Origin: Thermoproteota archaeon
GTDB lineage: Archaea > Thermoproteota > Methanomethylicia > Nezhaarchaeales > WYZ-LMO8
NCBI GenBank assembly: GCA_011605835.1
Contig: JAAOZJ010000095.1
Coordinates: 1-5,185 of the forward strand
DNA length: 5,185 nt
Reading direction: 5' to 3'
Shown: positions 4,136-5,185 of the stretch, in pieces
Layout of the letters: every line of letters begins with the position of its first letter
Numbering within the stretch: position 1 is the first letter of the stretch
Position numbers and translations under genes: made by a program
Notes under the pieces: model-generated
Database searches by the model: none
Told to the model about the DNA's origin: nothing
What the model saw: only the letters and a program-made list of their open reading frames with translations

Positions 4136-5185
4136 TTATCCACTTAAGCTCTTCCGGCCTCTGAAACTCGCTCGTAGGCTCAGTATGCAGGCCATGCCCC
4201 TGTTGCCGCCCAGCGGGTTGTTGGGGGTGCCCAAGGAGTGCATGCACCTCGCCATCACGTTAGCGCCGAGGGCCAAGCCATCCTCGACGAATACGACCCT
4301 CCGATTTACGTCGTCCTTGAACAGGCCCAGTTCGTCTATCTGCTTGAGAATTAGGTAGGGCTTTAAGCCCGTTATCCCGGCCCGCCCCGTTATCCCTATC
4401 GCGTACTTCTCGTCAACGACCCCCTCGCCCATCAATATCTCTAGGACCCTCCTAACGATGAGTGCTGAGACGTAGTCGAGCACCGCAAGCAGAGTTCCAG
4501 CCCCGTACTGAGTGTAGAGCTCTTGGCCTAGCGACCTTAGGTTAGGCAAGTAGCTCCCGTTATCCCCCGCATCACATCCAATGAGCAGGATCCCTCGCTC
4601 GTAGGCCGACCTAGCATTGACCGGGACAGTTCCCACACGCGTCGCGGACGGAGGGACCTTCCTCACGTCTATGTACTTGTGAACTTCGTAAGCCAGTTCT
4701 TCGAGCTCGTCGACCTTCTTGACATCCCTTGGACTAAGGGACTCGGATAGCTCTAGGGCCGACGACGCTACTTGAGCGCCTTGGACCAAGGCATCGCATA
4801 TAGCTCCTGAGAGACCGCACATGCTCCCTACGGTCTTGGCGTAAGGCAGCTCGTCGTTGGTAACCCTTCCCTTAAACGTCGTCCCAAAGTCCATCGAGAC
4901 CAAGGGGTTTCTACAGTCGACGTCAGTCCACTTGGCGCCCACTTTCACACCAGCAGTCGAGAGCTCAGCCTCCATTTCATTTGCCATGATCTCCCCCCTG
5001 CTCTTAGGTGGTAAGCAACCAGCGACCGCTCCATCAAAGGAGACTTTGTCGAGCTTCGAGTACTTCTTCAAGTGCTCGGGCAAGTTGGAGCGCTCCCTCG
5101 AGAGAGGGGCGACCATTTTTGAAGGGCTAATCCCGGCAAGTAGGCACCCTCTAGCAAGGGCCCTTATGACCGCCCCGACCTCCTC
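4136..5185 (-). CDS. methanogenesis marker protein 14, 3' part (N-terminus outside window)
   Basis: The frame is open to the right edge: 23 more codons precede the internal ATG at 5116 with no stop, so 349 residues are visible and the true start lies outside. I recognise it as methanogenesis marker protein 14 (TIGR03285 family; full length about 440-450 from memory), which occurs in organisms with methyl-coenzyme M reductase and has no proven function that I know. Seen, numbering from the edge: DFGTTFKG (99-106), GSMCGLSGA (120-128), VPVNARS (187-193), YGAGTLLAVLD (227-237), GITGRAGITG (264-273), VEDGLALGAN (300-309) and GGNRG (326-330). DFGTT resembles the phosphate-binding D-x-G-T-T loop of ASKHA ATPases, and CGLSGA plus the ALGAN region recall activators of corrinoid proteins such as RamA; this link is inference. 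It faces the mtr operon tail to tail. Confidence 0.8.
   Translation of the reverse strand, partial: EEVGAVIRALARGCLLAGISPSKMVAPLSRERSNLPEHLKKYSKLDKVSFDGAVAGCLPPKSRGEIMANEMEAELSTAGVKVGAKWTDVDCRNPLVSMDFGTTFKGRVTNDELPYAKTVGSMCGLSGAICDALVQGAQVASSALELSESLSPRDVKKVDELEELAYEVHKYIDVRKVPPSATRVGTVPVNARSAYERGILLIGCDAGDNGSYLPNLRSLGQELYTQYGAGTLLAVLDYVSALIVRRVLEILMGEGVVDEKYAIGITGRAGITGLKPYLILKQIDELGLFKDDVNRRVVFVEDGLALGANVMARCMHSLGTPNNPLGGNRGMACILSLRASFRGRKSLSG

Noticed and set aside
3867..4358. Plus-strand open frame over mtrG and the end of the marker 14 gene.
   Set aside because: It overlaps two recognised genes in other frames and shows no domain.
5114..5116. ATG at 5116 as the start of the marker 14 gene.
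   Set aside because: The frame stays open for 23 codons to the window edge, there is no ribosome site before this ATG, and the family is longer, so this is an internal methionine.
4136..5185. Considered whether the gene after mtrG is mtrH, as expected from the classical order.
   Set aside because: It is on the opposite strand, and its motifs (DFGTTFKG, GSMCGLSGA, GITGRAGITG) match marker protein 14 and not the TIM-barrel methyltransferase MtrH.
1..5185. Search for insertion sequences, integrases, attachment sites or defence genes.
   Set aside because: No transposase, integrase or terminal repeats are visible; all genes are intact and look like ordinary chromosomal archaeal genes.

Overview
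This window looks like chromosomal DNA from a methanogenic or methane/alkane-metabolising archaeon, probably a thermophile. Four genes of the membrane-bound methyl-tetrahydromethanopterin:coenzyme M methyltransferase (Mtr) sit in the order mtrB-mtrA-mtrF-mtrG. A methanogenesis marker protein 14 gene faces them. Archaeal expression signals are present: an A/T-rich TATA-like box, strong GGAGGT/GGTG-type ribosome binding sites, TTG and GTG starts, and pyrimidine/T-rich terminators. Heavy use of AGG/AGA arginine codons and ATA isoleucine codons, and the unusual mtr arrangement, would fit an uncultured Thermoproteota-type methanogen such as Nezhaarchaeia. That lineage guess is inference only.

Layout from left to right. 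At 4-771 (minus) is a complete XRE-type helix-turn-helix regulator. Divergent from it, 841-1560 (plus) encodes a class I SAM-dependent methyltransferase of the Trm9/ALKBH8 tRNA wobble-uridine type. It is followed closely at 1600-2247 (plus) by a metallo-beta-lactamase-fold hydrolase. A T-rich terminator and a roughly 220-base regulatory region come next (2248-2469). This region holds a 7-bp inverted repeat enclosing three AGCGA repeats, a TATA-like box, and a probable structured 5' leader ending in a perfect GGAGGT site. The compact operon mtrB (2470-2829), mtrA (2845-3603), mtrF (3615-3827) and mtrG (3841-4071) follows, with gaps of 11-15 bases. A short convergent gap containing a perfect 14-base palindrome separates it from the 3' part of the marker 14 gene (4136 to the right edge, minus, N-terminus outside the window).

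The Mtr complex moves a methyl group from methyl-tetrahydromethanopterin to coenzyme M through the cobamide of MtrA and couples this to sodium transport. In cultured methanogens the genes usually form one operon, mtrEDCBAFGH. Here the cluster starts at mtrB, behind its own promoter, and ends at mtrG, followed by a gene on the other strand. Only the genes of the central A/B/F/G stalk are together. The sodium-channel genes (E, D, C) and the methyltransferase gene mtrH must be elsewhere or missing. The marker 14 protein has motifs resembling ASKHA-type ATPases that reactivate corrinoid proteins. Its position beside mtrA makes it a candidate Mtr reactivation or assembly factor, which is the most interesting hypothesis in the window.
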